Shown one piece after another: positions 36,111 through 47,920 of a stretch of DNA of 64,000 nucleotides. The notes below the pieces were generated by a model, which did no database searches, was not told the DNA's origin, and saw nothing but the letters and a program-made list of their open reading frames with translations. Location of the stretch: the NCBI GenBank assembly GCA_946699065.1, contig CAMPDV010001562.1:1-64000 (forward strand), given 5' to 3'. The stretch comes from Loxodes magnus. Its lineage: Eukaryota > Ciliophora > Karyorelictea > Loxodida > Loxodidae. Each line of letters begins with the position of its first letter. Position 1 is the first letter of the stretch. A program made the translations under genes and the position numbers.

Positions 36111-37960
36111 ATGGCTTATTCATACTTATTTGATAAAGAAATTTCAAATAAATATTTTCCTCAAAAAAGGGAAACGCTTAGTTATAAAAAAGAGAGCAAA
36201 GAAATCAATCTTTAGATAAATTGTTTCGTATGCAGCTTTATCTAACGTTTTGTCTATTTAATAAGATATTAATTTTACACTTTTTATATCTGTAAACTTT
36301 TAAGAGTTCTGAAATCACAAGATGAAATGAATAAACTAAATTTTAGTTATAATAAGTTTTAGTGATTATCAAGTCAAAAAGAAAGAAATATATATTAATT
36401 ATGGATTAACTTATTATGCGAAGTATATTTTCTTTAAAGCAGCTCTATTTTGATTCAAATTTTAATAGTTTTACAAAAGAAGGTAAAAAAGAAAAGAACT
36501 TGAGCTTTTTTATAAACATTCATTTAAAAGCCTAAAATAAAATAAAGTGAATTAGTAAATTTATTGATTAAATAGGAAAATAAAATAAGAGAGAATATAA
36601 TAGAGTTTGCCAATTATACTGAAAGCTTATTCAATTTTAAAAAAAGCACAATAAAATAAATAAAATGATACATAGAAAAATGAAATATTTGAAAAACTAA
36701 AGTAAATCAATGAAAAATAGTCAGAATTAATAATATTGTTATGTAAAACAAGTTGCAATAAGATGTAAAACATCGCTCAAAAATAAAATAGATAACTGAG
36801 TATATTCAAAATTTTCATGCTTATATTAAGTATTTTTTGACAAAAAATTAGGAAAATAATTAGATTGATGATTTTATACATTTTCTCTTCTTAAACATTC
36901 GAAAATTCCATTATTTTAATTTATAAGATTCTAAAAAGAGCTTAATAAATCATAATATTATTAAACTTCCGCATCTAGTATAAAGAGTTTAAAATTTTAG
37001 AATTTGAGCTTATTCTTAATAGCCAAATTGAAATATACTTGAAGTTTCAACTCAAAATATTTAAGCTTGGAATATCTATTTTATTAATCATGTTATTCTA
37101 TGTATCAGCAGTGAATTTCTTAATAACTGTTGGACTATTATTTAAGATCATATTAAATGGCATTTTTTTGCTTCATTGGTTTTTCATTTTTAATCCATTT
37201 AAAGTTAGCAGCGTATAGAATACCTGGTTCTAAAATAAATATACATTCTTAATCATCTAGAATACAGCTTAATTAGCAGATCTTGGAAGCTTTTGAAGAT
37301 ACAATGGTTTGAGAACTAAGTTTTTAATCTGAACTAACAATTTGCAAAAGTGTTAATTGTGAACCACTTTCATGAATTGATCCAATTATGTTTGAAACAA
37401 ATGCTTTTAATAGGCTAACTTAGCATAAATGTTTCTAGCTTGTTAAAAGTATTTTGGAACTATTATTATACTTCCCTTTATCTGAAATAAGTTTCATGAG
37501 TTATAAGCATTTTTCTATGTACTTCTATAATGAGTGGTGTTCATTGAAAATGACTATCCAGTGGTGAAATAATATTTTAAAAATGTTTCATAAGCTTAAA
37601 CGAACTCTATAAGGAGTTTCTTAGCCTAAGTTATATCCTGTAGGTTCTAAATAGATTTCTCTGCCTTAGATATTTAGGAATAATAGTAAATGACCTAAGA
37701 TTGAAAGTGTTATAACATGGTAGTAAATGGCCTTGATAGGTAAAAAATAGTATAGTGAAGGAGTATTATTAGCTTTAAATAGGTAGATATAACAAAGTAA
37801 GCAAAATTACTTCATAAAGAACTAAACATATTAGCAAAATTAACATATATGAACTTACATAAAGTAATGAAGAAGATTTATTATAGCTTATGGTCTCTTA
37901 AACTTCATTGAAGAAATACTAACTTTAGCACTCTAAAGCTATCTTACAAAATTATACTAG
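36111..37960 (+). CDS. Hypothetical membrane protein
   Basis: The ATG at 36111 begins MAYSYLFDKEISNKYFPQKR. After codon 104 a 17-nt GT..AG intron (36423-36439) joins CE to QLYFDSNFNSFTKEGKK and a long basic, Asn/Lys-rich region. At about 37045-37190 two or more hydrophobic helices follow (e.g. LGISILLIMLFYVSAVNFL). The distal part, partly in another frame (PLSWIDPIMFETNAFNRL), extends to about 37950. The general plan resembles large ciliate membrane proteins with N-terminal cytosolic and C-terminal membrane parts, but no family can be named. Confidence 0.5.
36423..36439 (+). other. Predicted 17-nt intron
   Basis: GTATATTTTCTTTAAAG has consensus ends and falls exactly on a codon boundary (after 104 codons). 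Its removal fuses two protein-like frames that otherwise break here. This is the clearest intron candidate in the window. Confidence 0.55.
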
Positions 37961-37979
37961 CGTAATTCATAAAGTTTAC

Positions 37980-38213
37980 AACATGATCAATGTTATTCAA
38001 AAGAATAGCCAATACTTCTATAAAAGTAACTATCAAACCATGTAGAATAAACCAACTTAAATATTCTTAGTTGAAACAGGTTCACATAATAGGTATCTTC
38101 CTCGCAACCAGTTATACTGGTTTAGACTAGGAAATGTTGTGGTATAACATACTTTAATTACTTAATTATAAACAGTGAGTTTAAAGTAAGAAAAATTTGG
38201 TTTATTAAGGTTT
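37980..38213 (+). ncRNA. Structured RNA candidate, tandem copy 1
   Basis: Blocks shared with 38451-38722 include a small hairpin AACAT-GATCA-ATGTT at the start. A nested stem at 38098-38133 has TTCCT/AGGAA enclosing CGC, then AACCAGT-TAT-ACTGGTT. A 3' block ATTATAAACAGTGAG follows. Between the blocks the copies differ in length and sequence, and the indels break all frames, which argues for RNA rather than protein. The RNA class was not recognised. Confidence 0.45.
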
Positions 38214-38450
38214 AAGAGTGAATTACTAATAAGAGAAGGGTTAATAATAAAATGTACTTGAGTATTTTACAAAGTTAGGCATAAATGGTTATAAATAGGT
38301 TTGTAAGAACTAATTCAAGGGCATAATTATGATATAATTAAAAAAATCATAAAATGTTTAAGAAACTTTTATAGTTAAAAATGGTTATTCTAACAAGCTT
38401 CTAACAAAATTAGATACTATATAAAGCTTTACGCTTTTTAGCCAAAAAGT

Positions 38451-38722
38451 AACATGATCAATGTTATTCAAATAGCCAATACTTCTATAAAACTAGATAT
38501 AACTATTTTACCAATTTATCAAACGACGCAGAATAAAGTTGAGATTTAAGGAACTTAAATATTCTTAGTTGAAACGAGGTTGATATCCGGAATAGGTATC
38601 TTCCTCGCAACCAGTTATACTGGTTTAGACTAGGAAATGTTGTGGCAAAAAATAAATTAATTACTTAATTATAAACAGTGAGATAGAATTTAAAGTAAGA
38701 AAAATTTACTTTATTAAGGTTT
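38451..38722 (+). ncRNA. Structured RNA candidate, tandem copy 2
   Basis: Second copy, about 470 bp downstream in the same orientation. The nested stem at 38601-38636 is identical to copy 1, while the spacers differ by several indels. The surrounding 37960-39646 is otherwise AT-rich with no gene I can support. Confidence 0.45.
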
Positions 38723-39646
38723 TTAGAAGAAAAAGTGATGAAAATAAAAAATGCAAAGTTTGATAGAGATGTTTAACTATACTTTAAGGAAGTCATTACG
38801 TTAAAGATATATAAATTAAGCACTTTCTAATTCTTAAGTGAAAAGAATCGAATTTAGTATGTTATATGACTTTTTGTCCATAAAATTAATTTGATATATG
38901 CATATTATAAAATTCAAGAAAATAAAGAGATTAAGTATGATACATTATGTGCACATATACAAAGTTTAATCTGAATATCGTCAAAATTTATTTATATAAT
39001 TAGTTACAAAATTATCTAGATAAAGCTTCATGACGCTAGGTTAAGGCATAAGAATGGATAAAAGATTTATTTATAGCTAATTTTTATATTTTATGTATAT
39101 GGGAATACTTGAATTCTAAACGACGCTTAATATAATGACAGAGTTAGAAAAAATATATCGAATTAAAAAACCGTCATAGTAAAGAGCATTAAAATATTAA
39201 GAAAATGTGCTAAACTAGTATAGCGAATGAGAGTCAGTCCCTCTATTTTCATAATAGCCTAATAAAATTTAATAATTTAGATAGGAAAATAAAGTTAATT
39301 AACTATATTTAGATGAATCAAAACAGACATATACATTAGAAATTTAAATAGGGATATTTTAAATATAGTATCTATAACTTAGAATACTTTCGTTTTATTC
39401 ATCTTTTTCGTTGCAAATAAAATATTTCTAAAATAACTCTTAAATTTATTTTCTTTATAATTTGTCTGATGAGTATATTCTGAGATATACTAACCTTGCT
39501 TATGGTTATTATTTTTTAAATTGGTTGTAAACTCAAGAACAATATATGAGTAAGGAGTATTAGTTTATATTATTTTTATTTTTAAGCTATGCAGTCATTT
39601 AAATTGAGACTTCATTTAAATATTTTTAAATATAAATTTTATAAAA

Positions 39647-40105
39647 ATGTCAAAACCAAGAGTCTTTGTTAGTTCAATTATTGATGCACCTTTAGAAAAA
39701 TTATGGGCAGTGATAAGTGATTTTAATGGTTTGCCTATTTGGCTTCCTTTCTTTATTAAAGCCTCTGAAATAGAAGGAGGAAAGCCAGCGAATCAAGTTG
39801 GTTGCATTAGAAAACTGACTACAGTTGAAGGAGTTATACGCGAAACTTTGCTATCTTTGGATGAATAAAACCACAGTGTTACATACAATATAATCGAAGG
39901 TCCTGAAAATCTTTTAAATTACTAAGTGACACTAGTATGCAAACCAATTACAATGCAACCAGAAAAATCTTACATTGAAAGTTCAGCTTTCTTTGACGCA
40001 CCAACGAAGCAAGAGCTAGATTTACTGATACAAGACATTCGCGATAATCTTTTCGTTGCAGGATTCAAAACTTTAAACGAGAAACTAAACTCCCTATAGC
40101 AATGA
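39647..40105 (+). CDS. SRPBCC/START-like ligand-binding protein (polyketide cyclase/PYR-like)
   Basis: The ATG at 39647 and TGA at 40103-40105 give 152 residues, the usual length for a single SRPBCC domain. The start VFVSSIIDAPLEKLWAVISD is the classic first strand plus helix of the family. It is followed by FNGLPIWLPF, a Gly-rich turn (EGGKPANQVGCIR), and later strands (HSVTYNIIEGPENLLNYQ). The C-terminus has the long helix LDLLIQDIRDNLFVAGFKTL that closes the cavity. Members bind small hydrophobic ligands or act as cyclases/chaperones. The ligand is unknown. TAA/TAG code Gln (e.g. LDEQNH); the single TGA is the stop. No intron is needed. Confidence 0.88.
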
Positions 40106-40280
40106 AATTAGCAGTTAGCTATAAATTAATATTTTAATTCTTCATTAAGATAATAACTAAAAATAATTTGTTTACCTAATGCTATCACTATGCAATAATC
40201 TATTTAAGTATTTAAAAGAGATTTAATTATATCCATTTATTAATCTTCTTTAGCTTAAATTAGCTTAAGCTAAGAAAGTT

Positions 40281-42600
40281 ATGATTATATATTCGGTTAT
40301 ATAGCTTTTAACTTTTTCCGATTTTCAATTAAAATTTGCTAAGATCTGACTTCTTATTTTCATTTAATCAGCAAAATAATCTACTTATTTCAGCTTGACT
40401 AACTATTTACTTCTTATACTTTAAGAATAGCAGGGGATATTCCGAAAAATGTATAATCTATTAATGAAATAATTTTATCATTTTGCTTAGATAACTTTTC
40501 TATTTTTCTACTTGCTTCTTATGATTAAAAATAATGACTAAAACTAACCTTCTTTAAGAATCTAATTTCTTGTTCTTTTTATTTATGGATAAACCTAGAA
40601 GTTCTATTTATCTTAAGGTTTAATATTATAGATTAGAAAGGTTTGCTTAAGCTCTTCAATTTATTTATCTTAATCTAACAGAATTTTTATGCAACTTTTA
40701 AGATGTAAATTGTTAGCGTTTAATACATTACTAAAATTACTAAATTTGATTTAAAGGAAAAATAATTTTTTAGACTTGTGCAAACTTTAGATTCTATTCA
40801 GAATGATCAGCATATTCATTTCAAATGAAACAAATTAAAATTTTATTAGATATCTAGTTACTATAACCAAATAGGTAAGCATTGGCTGAATTTAAGAACT
40901 AATCTTAGTCTATTTTTATAGATATTAGTTGCAATAATTTAGCTTTTTTGTATTAAAAAGTAAATTTCCTCATCATATATATAACCTATTTAATAAAATA
41001 GAAACTGGTATATTTTAATAAGCTTTAATTTAACTAAATAAAGAAATTTTATAACTAGTTTTGAGTTTCCTTATACAGCTTTATATTGATTTTTATCACA
41101 AAATATTTGAAGAAATGAGTTTAAAAACTAAATTTCTAAGATTTCTCTTACAATATAATTAGACTTATAGTACTGATTTACTAGCTTGCTATGGTTCAAA
41201 TCATTCAAGATTTTTCATTTCTAACTATTTAAATGCGTTTATAAACTTTTGATTTATTAGCTCAGTTTATAACAGCACTCTTTGAAGATGATAAGTACTT
41301 ACAGTCTCATATTTCCTAATATCAAATGTCTATTTTTATATCATATGCATTTTCATTTTTTAATAGTAATAAAGCAGAATTTGAATTGAACTTTATTGCA
41401 ACTTTCTTGGATAGAACACTATTTAAGGAACTTCTTTAATCAAGCAAAATGTAGATCTGATATAGAGCGAAAACATAGAACTCATATCAAGCTTTGTATT
41501 TATTCTTGTGATAAACAGGCAGGGCTAATGATATTGCAACGCATTTAATAGCAAACAGAAATAAATTAATTTTTGATTAGTTCTGTACAAAGTTCATGGG
41601 AATAATGTAACTGATTCCTTAAATATTTATAAAGCAATTTATTAGATACTACAAGGTAAATATTAAACTATTTTCTTCAGTTTTGAAGAAATAATATATA
41701 AATGCTTAGAAGCTGATGAATAACATTAAAGTCACTTCCGGTAATAATATAAACACAAGAGCTTCGGTATACTTAATTGTCAATATAAGAATATGAAGCG
41801 AGTAAATAAAGCATATTAATGTAAAGCTTTCTAATTATCATTCATTATATACCTATCATATAGTTCCTATTATATCCAATATCTATTTTTATTTCTCATT
41901 TTGATAAGTAAAGAAGTATTATGAGCAAGACTCAAGTTAAGAAATAATAATCAAGACAATAAAACATGCTAGTTCTAATTTATGCCTAATAGTTATATTT
42001 ATAGCCTTTTAATACTATTTCATCATAAGCTAGCAATTACTTATACTACTTCATCGATAAAACTGTAGCAATGTATGGTATCTCAATGACTAAGTACATA
42101 TTATAAATAAAAGTAGATATTTAGGCATATTCTTTAGTGAATAATTCAAGATAAGCAGTTTTGATTAAAGATATATGTCGCATATTAATGAGTTAAGGTG
42201 AAATGTATAAAATAAAATTTAGATTTTTTGATATATTCAGCGAGAATAAATTAATACATTGGTCTTGCTTTATACGAGTAAGCATTTAAAAGTTTTAAGT
42301 AATTGGAGGCTTCTATAACTACCAAGTAGATATTAAATATAGTTTTATAATATGATAAAATAAAAATAAACGTTTTTCTATGTAGAAGGCGACAAAAGAA
42401 GCATCAACTTCAACAATAAGAAAAAAATTAAAACTTCTTAATTAAATAAATATTTCCAAAATCTGAGTCTAGACAATTTATATATGGGATAATTAAACAA
42501 TCTTATAAATTTTGAAGTTATTTTAACTATTTATCTCCCTGCTAATATTTCTAATATTTTATCTTTATAATGCAATAATTTCCTTGAAACTAAAAGTATT
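40281..42600 (+). CDS. Large hypothetical protein
   Basis: An ATG at 40281 and another at 40689 lie in one long coherent frame (MIIYSVIQLLTFSDFQLK; later MQLLRCKLLAFNTLLKLL). From about 41190 a second frame takes over (LLAQFITALFEDDKYLQSH, EFELNFIATFLDRTLFKE). Near 42200 a further change gives MYKIKFRFFDIFSENKLI. The protein is Leu/Phe/Ile-rich with alternating helices, about 700-770 residues, and TGA is read as Trp several times. The frame changes suggest two short introns. No family recognised; it could be an alpha-solenoid or membrane-associated protein. Confidence 0.45.
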
Positions 42601-42621
42601 AAAGAAAAAAACTTACATTAC

Positions 42622-42654
42622 AGAGCGTGTAACGCCTCAATAGCGCGCGACTCT
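42622..42654 (-). ncRNA. Conserved hairpin motif H, copy c
   Basis: On the minus strand it reads AGAGT-C-GCG-CGC, loop TATTGAG, GCG-TTA-CAC-GCTCT. The inner pairs are CGC/GCG where the 17228 copy has CAC/GTG, so both strands of the stem changed together. It faces away from the copy at 43350; together they flank a 700-bp island. Confidence 0.5.
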
Positions 42655-42720
42655 CATAATACAGTTTTTAAAGTTGTAAATGTTCGGATTTGAGAACTTC
42701 CTGTGTGATAGAACACTCAT

Positions 42721-43370
42721 TTGAACTTTTGTGTCTTCTATAGAGCTGTGATTGAAGTGCTATTCCAAGAGACCTTAGTGTTTGACATCTTTCAACAAAG
42801 ATATTACTCGATGTCTCAAGTCCTGTCTTTTTTAAGTCTTGTCAAGATTATTGAACGATTCTTTATACACAGGATTCTTCCAGATACCGATGGTTTAGTT
42901 AATTTTCGTGGGAGGATTGGTTTTCCCTATTTAAATTATAATATAATTAAAAAATTTAATAACATTAATGAGTTTCTATATTTTATAGAATGTTAAATAT
43001 GTAATTTAAAGTTATTTAATCTAATGGGTATTTGCTAGTTTTTATTATACCTGTTGCATATTATTATATCAAATAAATAGGGAGGAGCAATCCTACAACT
43101 GAAATTTACTTAAATTCTGATACCAGGAAGTACCCCATGGGTGAAGATCAGAACAAGGATCTTGGTAGAAACCAAGGGAAGACAAGATTGAATAGGCATC
43201 AAGTAGCGTTAATGATGAAAGATATCAGATACTAAGGTCTCTTAGGGTAACATTCCAATTACAGCCTTATAGATGAAAAGATTCACAAGGGAACGCAAGT
43301 ACTGTGGAAGATTTCAGCAAAAAAAATTTTATCTTAAAAATCTTTATTAAGATCTGCGCTCCATTGAGGT
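42721..43370 (+). CDS. Coding-like island between divergent H hairpins
   Basis: This GC-richer island contains two protein-like stretches. One lies at 42721-42996 (FYRAVIEVLFQETLVFDIF). A better one lies at about 43078-43370: NPTTEIYLNSDTRKYPMGED, an ATG at 43137, then RHQVALMMKDIRYQGLLG. The second is charged and compact like a small folded protein. It is bounded by hairpin copies at 42622 (minus) and 43350 (plus), suggesting a mobile unit. Family unknown. Confidence 0.4.
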
Positions 43371-43382
43371 GCTACGCGCTCT
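43350..43382 (+). ncRNA. Conserved hairpin motif H, copy d (5' of repeat R1)
   Basis: AGATC-T-GCG, loop region CTCCATTGAGGTG, CTA-CGC-GCTCT, immediately followed by ATAATC and a TTTA repeat and then by R1. The 3' half GTGCTACGCGCTCT is identical to the 17228 copy. Confidence 0.55.
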
Positions 43383-43959
43383 ATAATCTTATTTATTTAT
43401 TTATTATTCATCTTATATTTCTATAGATAAAGAAGATGTAAATAAAATGACTAAAATGAGAATATATAGTTGCCTTTATACTCACTGCTCTTTTAAAGAT
43501 TTACTTTTGGTAACTCTGGAAGAAAGAGTGCAAAAATAGAATGTTTATCTCTTAGAAAAAAGGTTTAAGAGGCTTTATTATAAAATAGACTGAATTCCTA
43601 CATCACCAATATTATATGATCCTTTATTTCTTAACTACATATAGAATATCAAGTATATTATGATCCTTTTATTGGTTCTTATATTGATAGTTTAATTACT
43701 ACAAAAGAGAAAACTTTTTAAATAAAATATTTATATGGAAATTTGGATAAAAAACCTCAATATATAGAAGATTTAATTAAGATACATTAAATACTCAACC
43801 AGAAAAAGATGAAAACCAGAGATTCTAGGTTGCAGTAACACATAAATTTAGCTAAATAGCCTCATTTATGATAATTCAAGTTTAAAAATAAACAGATAAT
43901 AGAGAATATGGTATTAGGAAGCACTTGCATGCATAAAATAAAAAAATGAGAGAGTTTGA

Positions 43960-44821
43960 AATTTTAAATAATATATATATATATATAGTAAACTAAAAGT
44001 CAAAAAAAGTTTGCGTTCCCTGGAATCTAAACCAGGTTCTCGCTGCCAGTTTTTTAACGTGGTGGAAACCACGACCAAGTTTTTTAAGTGGGAGGTAACC
44101 ACTATGATAATCTTCTTGTTCCGTTGGAAATCTTCTTCTTGAATACTCCTTATGGAGTTACGTATAGTCTTGTAAGTTATCTTCACGTCTTTTGATCTTC
44201 CTTTCTCTTTAGTTACTTAAAGCTTTGGCAAGTCTTCAGTAAATGGTTATTTGAGTGGCAGAACCAGCATCTTCTATATTTGGTGATTTAAGGCTTGAAT
44301 TCTGGATATAAGTGGCTCTCTATCTTTTCTATTCTAGCTATTAGATTCTATTCTTATTTCAATTCTTATTAATTCTATTAGTTCTATGTTTTTTATTCTT
44401 ATTCAATGTCCATTCTGTCAACTTTGTTAGATCTAGATTAGGATTATAGTCAGAGTTGTTCTTTAGTCACTACTTGACTTTGTATCAGTTGATTCCTTAA
44501 ACAGTTTGTTTCCTAATTAAGTTCTTCGATTGTATTTAGGAGTTCCCTTATCTTTTCCGCGAGATTAAATATTACCTCATCCTGCTTTTAGAAATTTTTC
44601 TTCATAAGTCAAATTTGATTGCTTAATGATTCGATTGTATCAGATTCCTGCTCCTTAGTATTCCCTTCAAGGCGCTTTCCTTTTACCGATGGAGGAGAGT
44701 CAGGGTCGGTAAGTTCTTTTATTTGATGTTCTATTTGCTTTTATGCAAGCTTTCTGGCTTTCTTTGCTTCAATTTTCTACTGCTTGCTTAACATCTTTTT
44801 TTTTATAATTTTAAATAATAT
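43960..44821. repeat. 15-bp target-site duplication around E2
   Basis: AATTTTAAATAATAT occurs at 43960-43974 and again at 44807-44821, flanking the insertion. The uninterrupted R1 copy has this word once (near 575-589). Long AT-rich TSDs of this size are typical of target-primed retrotransposition. Confidence 0.85.
43975..44806 (-). mobile_element. Gag-like zinc-knuckle element E2 (complete insertion)
   Basis: An 832-bp insertion read on the minus strand. The ATG is at 44794 (MLSKQQKIEAKKARKLAQKQ). An acidic/Ser stretch and coiled coils follow (AEKIRELLNTIEELNQE), then an intact CCHC knuckle at about 44275, CWFCHSNNHLLKTC, spacing Cx2Cx4Hx4C. The tail aligns with E1, including a TGA codon at KTW. 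The 3' end carries two GTGG..CCAC hairpins and TTTAGTTTAC, then an AT microsatellite. A one-base difference from E1 near 44045 shifts the last ~30 codons. It encodes an ORF1/Gag-like nucleic-acid-binding protein only; it must have been mobilised by an enzyme supplied elsewhere. Confidence 0.75.
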
Positions 44822-45142
44822 GAATTTTAAAATGCTTTACCTATTGCTACTTACACAATAATCAAACTAATTTAAATTTCTTAGATCTAAACTTTAGATA
44901 CCATCTTAAAAAGTTTAATGAGAAATTGGATTTATTATTACTTTATTCACTTGTACTTGGAGTCCTGATATATTGTTGATGCTATTCAATTAAGAAACTC
45001 TATGTGATCCATACTCATATGAAGTTTTTTGATATAGTAGATTTATAATGGTTTATAATCAGAATATGGAGAGTGGACATGATGAGTATTAAATTAAATC
45101 GATTTATTAATAATAAATCATGTTAAATAAAAAGTAAAGAGC

Positions 45143-45560
45143 ACAGTAAATAAATATGCTGATTCTTGAAATTAAGCATGAAAAGAGGCTTTGATAGATT
45201 TAAAAAAATGAAAGGGAATGAGACTATTAAAATTTAAGAAGAAAAATATTCAGTATAGAATAATAATTATAAATGGAAGGTTACTATACATTATTTTATG
45301 TCTCGTATAGATATAACGTATTATTAGATTTCTTGGTTTCAGTATTTCTAGAATTTTTCATATCATATAATTTAAAAAAAATAATGAAAGTAACTTGTCT
45401 GGAGGATAATTACATTCAAATAATGATGAAAAACATTTAGTAGCTATCTAGAAAATTCTAATTTCATTTTTTTTAGTATTATGATCTAAATCTATTAAAT
45501 AACTTATAAGAGACAAGAGGAATAAAATGCAGATTAAGAGGATTAAGCATGAGAATAGAA
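45143..45560. other. AT-rich stretch between R1 and E4
   Basis: No convincing gene. A plus-strand frame at 45527-45730 is open, but it lies antisense to the better-supported minus-strand ORF. Confidence 0.4.
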
Positions 45561-45682
45561 ATAGAAATGGAAATACAAAATTAAATTTTTGGCGTTCTTG
45601 GAAGTATTTCGACTTCTATATTGTTTTATATGCTAAATATAAAAGTTTAAATATCTCTACAAATTTTCTCCTTGCTATGCAT

Positions 45683-46388
45683 ACTGTCACTGAGGCATCC
45701 ATTCACCTAGATAATGATTGGTATCTTTGATCTTGCATATCCCTCCAAATTTGTTTCAATATAATCTTTCTCTTTCTCCTTTTAGTTTTAGCTATTGTTG
45801 TATCTTCTTTCTATTCTCCAACTTCTTCTAGTAGTTTCAGTATTCTTATTTAAATTTTTTAAATTTCTAGCACCTTTTCTACAAGATGCTTACGAGAATA
45901 GCATCTTTTTGCTTCTCGTTTGATCTAAATCTTGAGCTATTTTCTCCTTTTATTATTTTTGGGGTATTTCTTTGATCTTGTAACTCCATTTAACGGCGCA
46001 ATTTTTGCTGATTTTCTTCTATTTTTTGTTGTTGTTGTCACGTCCCTTCTGCTTCTATTATTAGTGTTATGATTAATTGTTCTAGCCTTGTGAAATGTTT
46101 TAAAATGTGTTAATGTTTCTTTCTTAGGTCATGAGTCTCGATTTCATTCCCTCTGGAAGTTCAAGTTTTTCCATTTAACTTCTTATTGTCTTTCTTCAAC
46201 TTTTTAACATCTTCCTGGAGGTCCAGCACCACTTTAATCAGCTTATCGTAGTTTATTTACTATTATGTGGTGTGATTGGAGACTTCCTATTAAATATATT
46301 TTTTACCATTTCCTAGGATTTTCTTCAGAGGCGGAAGATTCAGCCTGATGGGTGACCTTTTTGATACTCTTTTCCTGGTCCTAGCCAT
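45683..46388 (-). CDS. Coiled-coil ORF1-like protein (possible fourth element, E4)
   Basis: The ATG at 46388 begins MARTRKRVSKRSPIRLNLPP, a basic leader. A dense coiled coil follows (VVLDLQEDVKKLKKDNKK), then a Gln-rich helix (QQQQKIEENQQKLRRQME) and a basic C-terminus (LKLKGERERLYWNKFGGI). A TGA near 45683 (after GEWMPQ) is the likely stop, giving about 235 residues. The size and plan match E1-E3, but no zinc knuckle is visible. It sits right next to the R1/E2 cluster and is GC-richer than its surroundings, so a mobile-element origin is plausible. Confidence 0.5.
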
Positions 46389-46770
46389 TTTAGGATGTCT
46401 TTAACTCCTACCTTTTTGGATTTGCGAAGAATCCTGTTTTGAATCCTGGTATCTTTTTTTAGGATGAGAATATAAATAAAGGAAAGAAAAGTAAGTTATA
46501 ATGAGATTATTAAAGAGCATTAGAAAATAAAAAGCTAATAACTTCAGCAAGAAATGCAACAGCTTCTTTCTATTTCTCAAGGATTTAAGTTAAATTATTT
46601 AAACCTTCAAGAGAATAGAGCCAAATAGAAAAATTATATCAAATAATGACTAAAATCTTTCTTTATAAAGTAATACTATTTAATTTTAGGGGAATATAAT
46701 AAATTCCCTAGTAAAGCTTGAGTCAAGAATAAATTGAGGTAAATCAAGAGATTATAAAGTATAATAGAAA

Positions 46771-47690
46771 ATGGAAATTAATCAAAGAATTAGATAAAAG
46801 CAAACTGATAAAGTGTTAAGAAACTAATAAAGCAGTAAAATGACTTAAATTGAGTTAAATTAAGAAAAATTGTCTTATAAGAAGTTAAGGAAAAGAAGAA
46901 AAATTGAAAAAAATGAATTTTTAAATAGTAATGATATTACTTAAAAAAGAAAAAAGTTCACAGAGCCTAAAAAATGAATAGGATAAATCTTTTCCACATA
47001 GGAAAAAGATATTCTTAAAGGGCCTCATTTAAATAATACAGCTATTAATTAAAAAATTATTATGAAGATATATCTTTGCGAAGCAATTTTTTATATTAAA
47101 TACTTAAATTGCAAGTTTGAACTTAAGTTGATATCATTAAATTAGTTTGCTTTTTAAATAAAACTTTTATATTCAATTAAGATATTAGATAGTTGTGAAT
47201 TTCTTCCCTTTATTAATTTTAATTATATAAGTAAGCGAAAATATCATTAATAAAATATTTCTTAACTAATTGCTTTAAATAGCATTTGAATTTTTTAACT
47301 ATCTAAGAAAATTTTTCAATGCTTATATATAAAATTATCTTAAAATTCGTGGCTAATCCTTTAATTTTTTTAAAAATAAATGTTATATAAAAAAGGATCA
47401 AGAGAGTTTCAATAGTTTATTCTGTCAAATAGAAAAAAGCCAGAAATAAAACTAAAAATAAAGATGTTATATCACTCCATTAAGATAGATAGGCAAGCAT
47501 TTATATCTAACAATGATTTAAACATAAATAAATTCAAAATAAAAAAAAGGGAAAGGAATAAGTGAAAGAAAATTCGCAAAAAACAATGACTTGAATTATC
47601 AGATTAAAGAACATATCCTTGAAATGAAGAAGAAAAAGAACTCTAAAATAATTTTCGTTTAATAAGAAATTTTTTTAGCTGAAATAAGTG
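46771..47690 (+). CDS. Hypothetical protein
   Basis: The ATG at 46771 opens MEINQRIRQKQTDKVLRN, a basic N-terminus. If the TGA at 46975 is read as Trp, the same frame continues as a coherent protein of about 300 residues, with KEKDILKGPHLNNTAINQ, a hydrophobic middle (LISLNQFAFQIKLLYSIK) and a basic tail (KIDRQAFISNNDLNINKF). If that TGA is the stop, the product is only 68 residues. Continued composition favours the long form. The end lies between 47680 and 47780. No family recognised. Confidence 0.45.
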
Positions 47691-47920
47691 AAAATAACTT
47701 TAAAGTGGTAAAAAAAATTACAAATAGCATAAGCCAACAAATATTTAAGTTAAAATATAAAGTAAATTAAAATATTAAATTAATAAATAAGTTTCTTTAT
47801 CTTATAATTAAGCATAATAAAAAGTAAATATCTTCTATTTATTATTTCATTATATTAATTAATATTTATTAATTAATATTAAATTTTAAATCTCATATTC
47901 AATCTATTAATATTTTTAAA

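Larger units (their letters stand above)
43384..45142 (+). repeat. Interspersed repeat R1, copy 2, split by element E2
   Basis: Matches 1-908. The copy is interrupted at 43975-44806 by a minus-strand zinc-knuckle element. Both copies diverge after the shared AAAGTAAAGAGCA, near 908 and 45142, which fixes the right end. A one-base length difference in an otherwise open frame (near 44900) shows that at least one copy no longer encodes the same protein. Confidence 0.75.
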
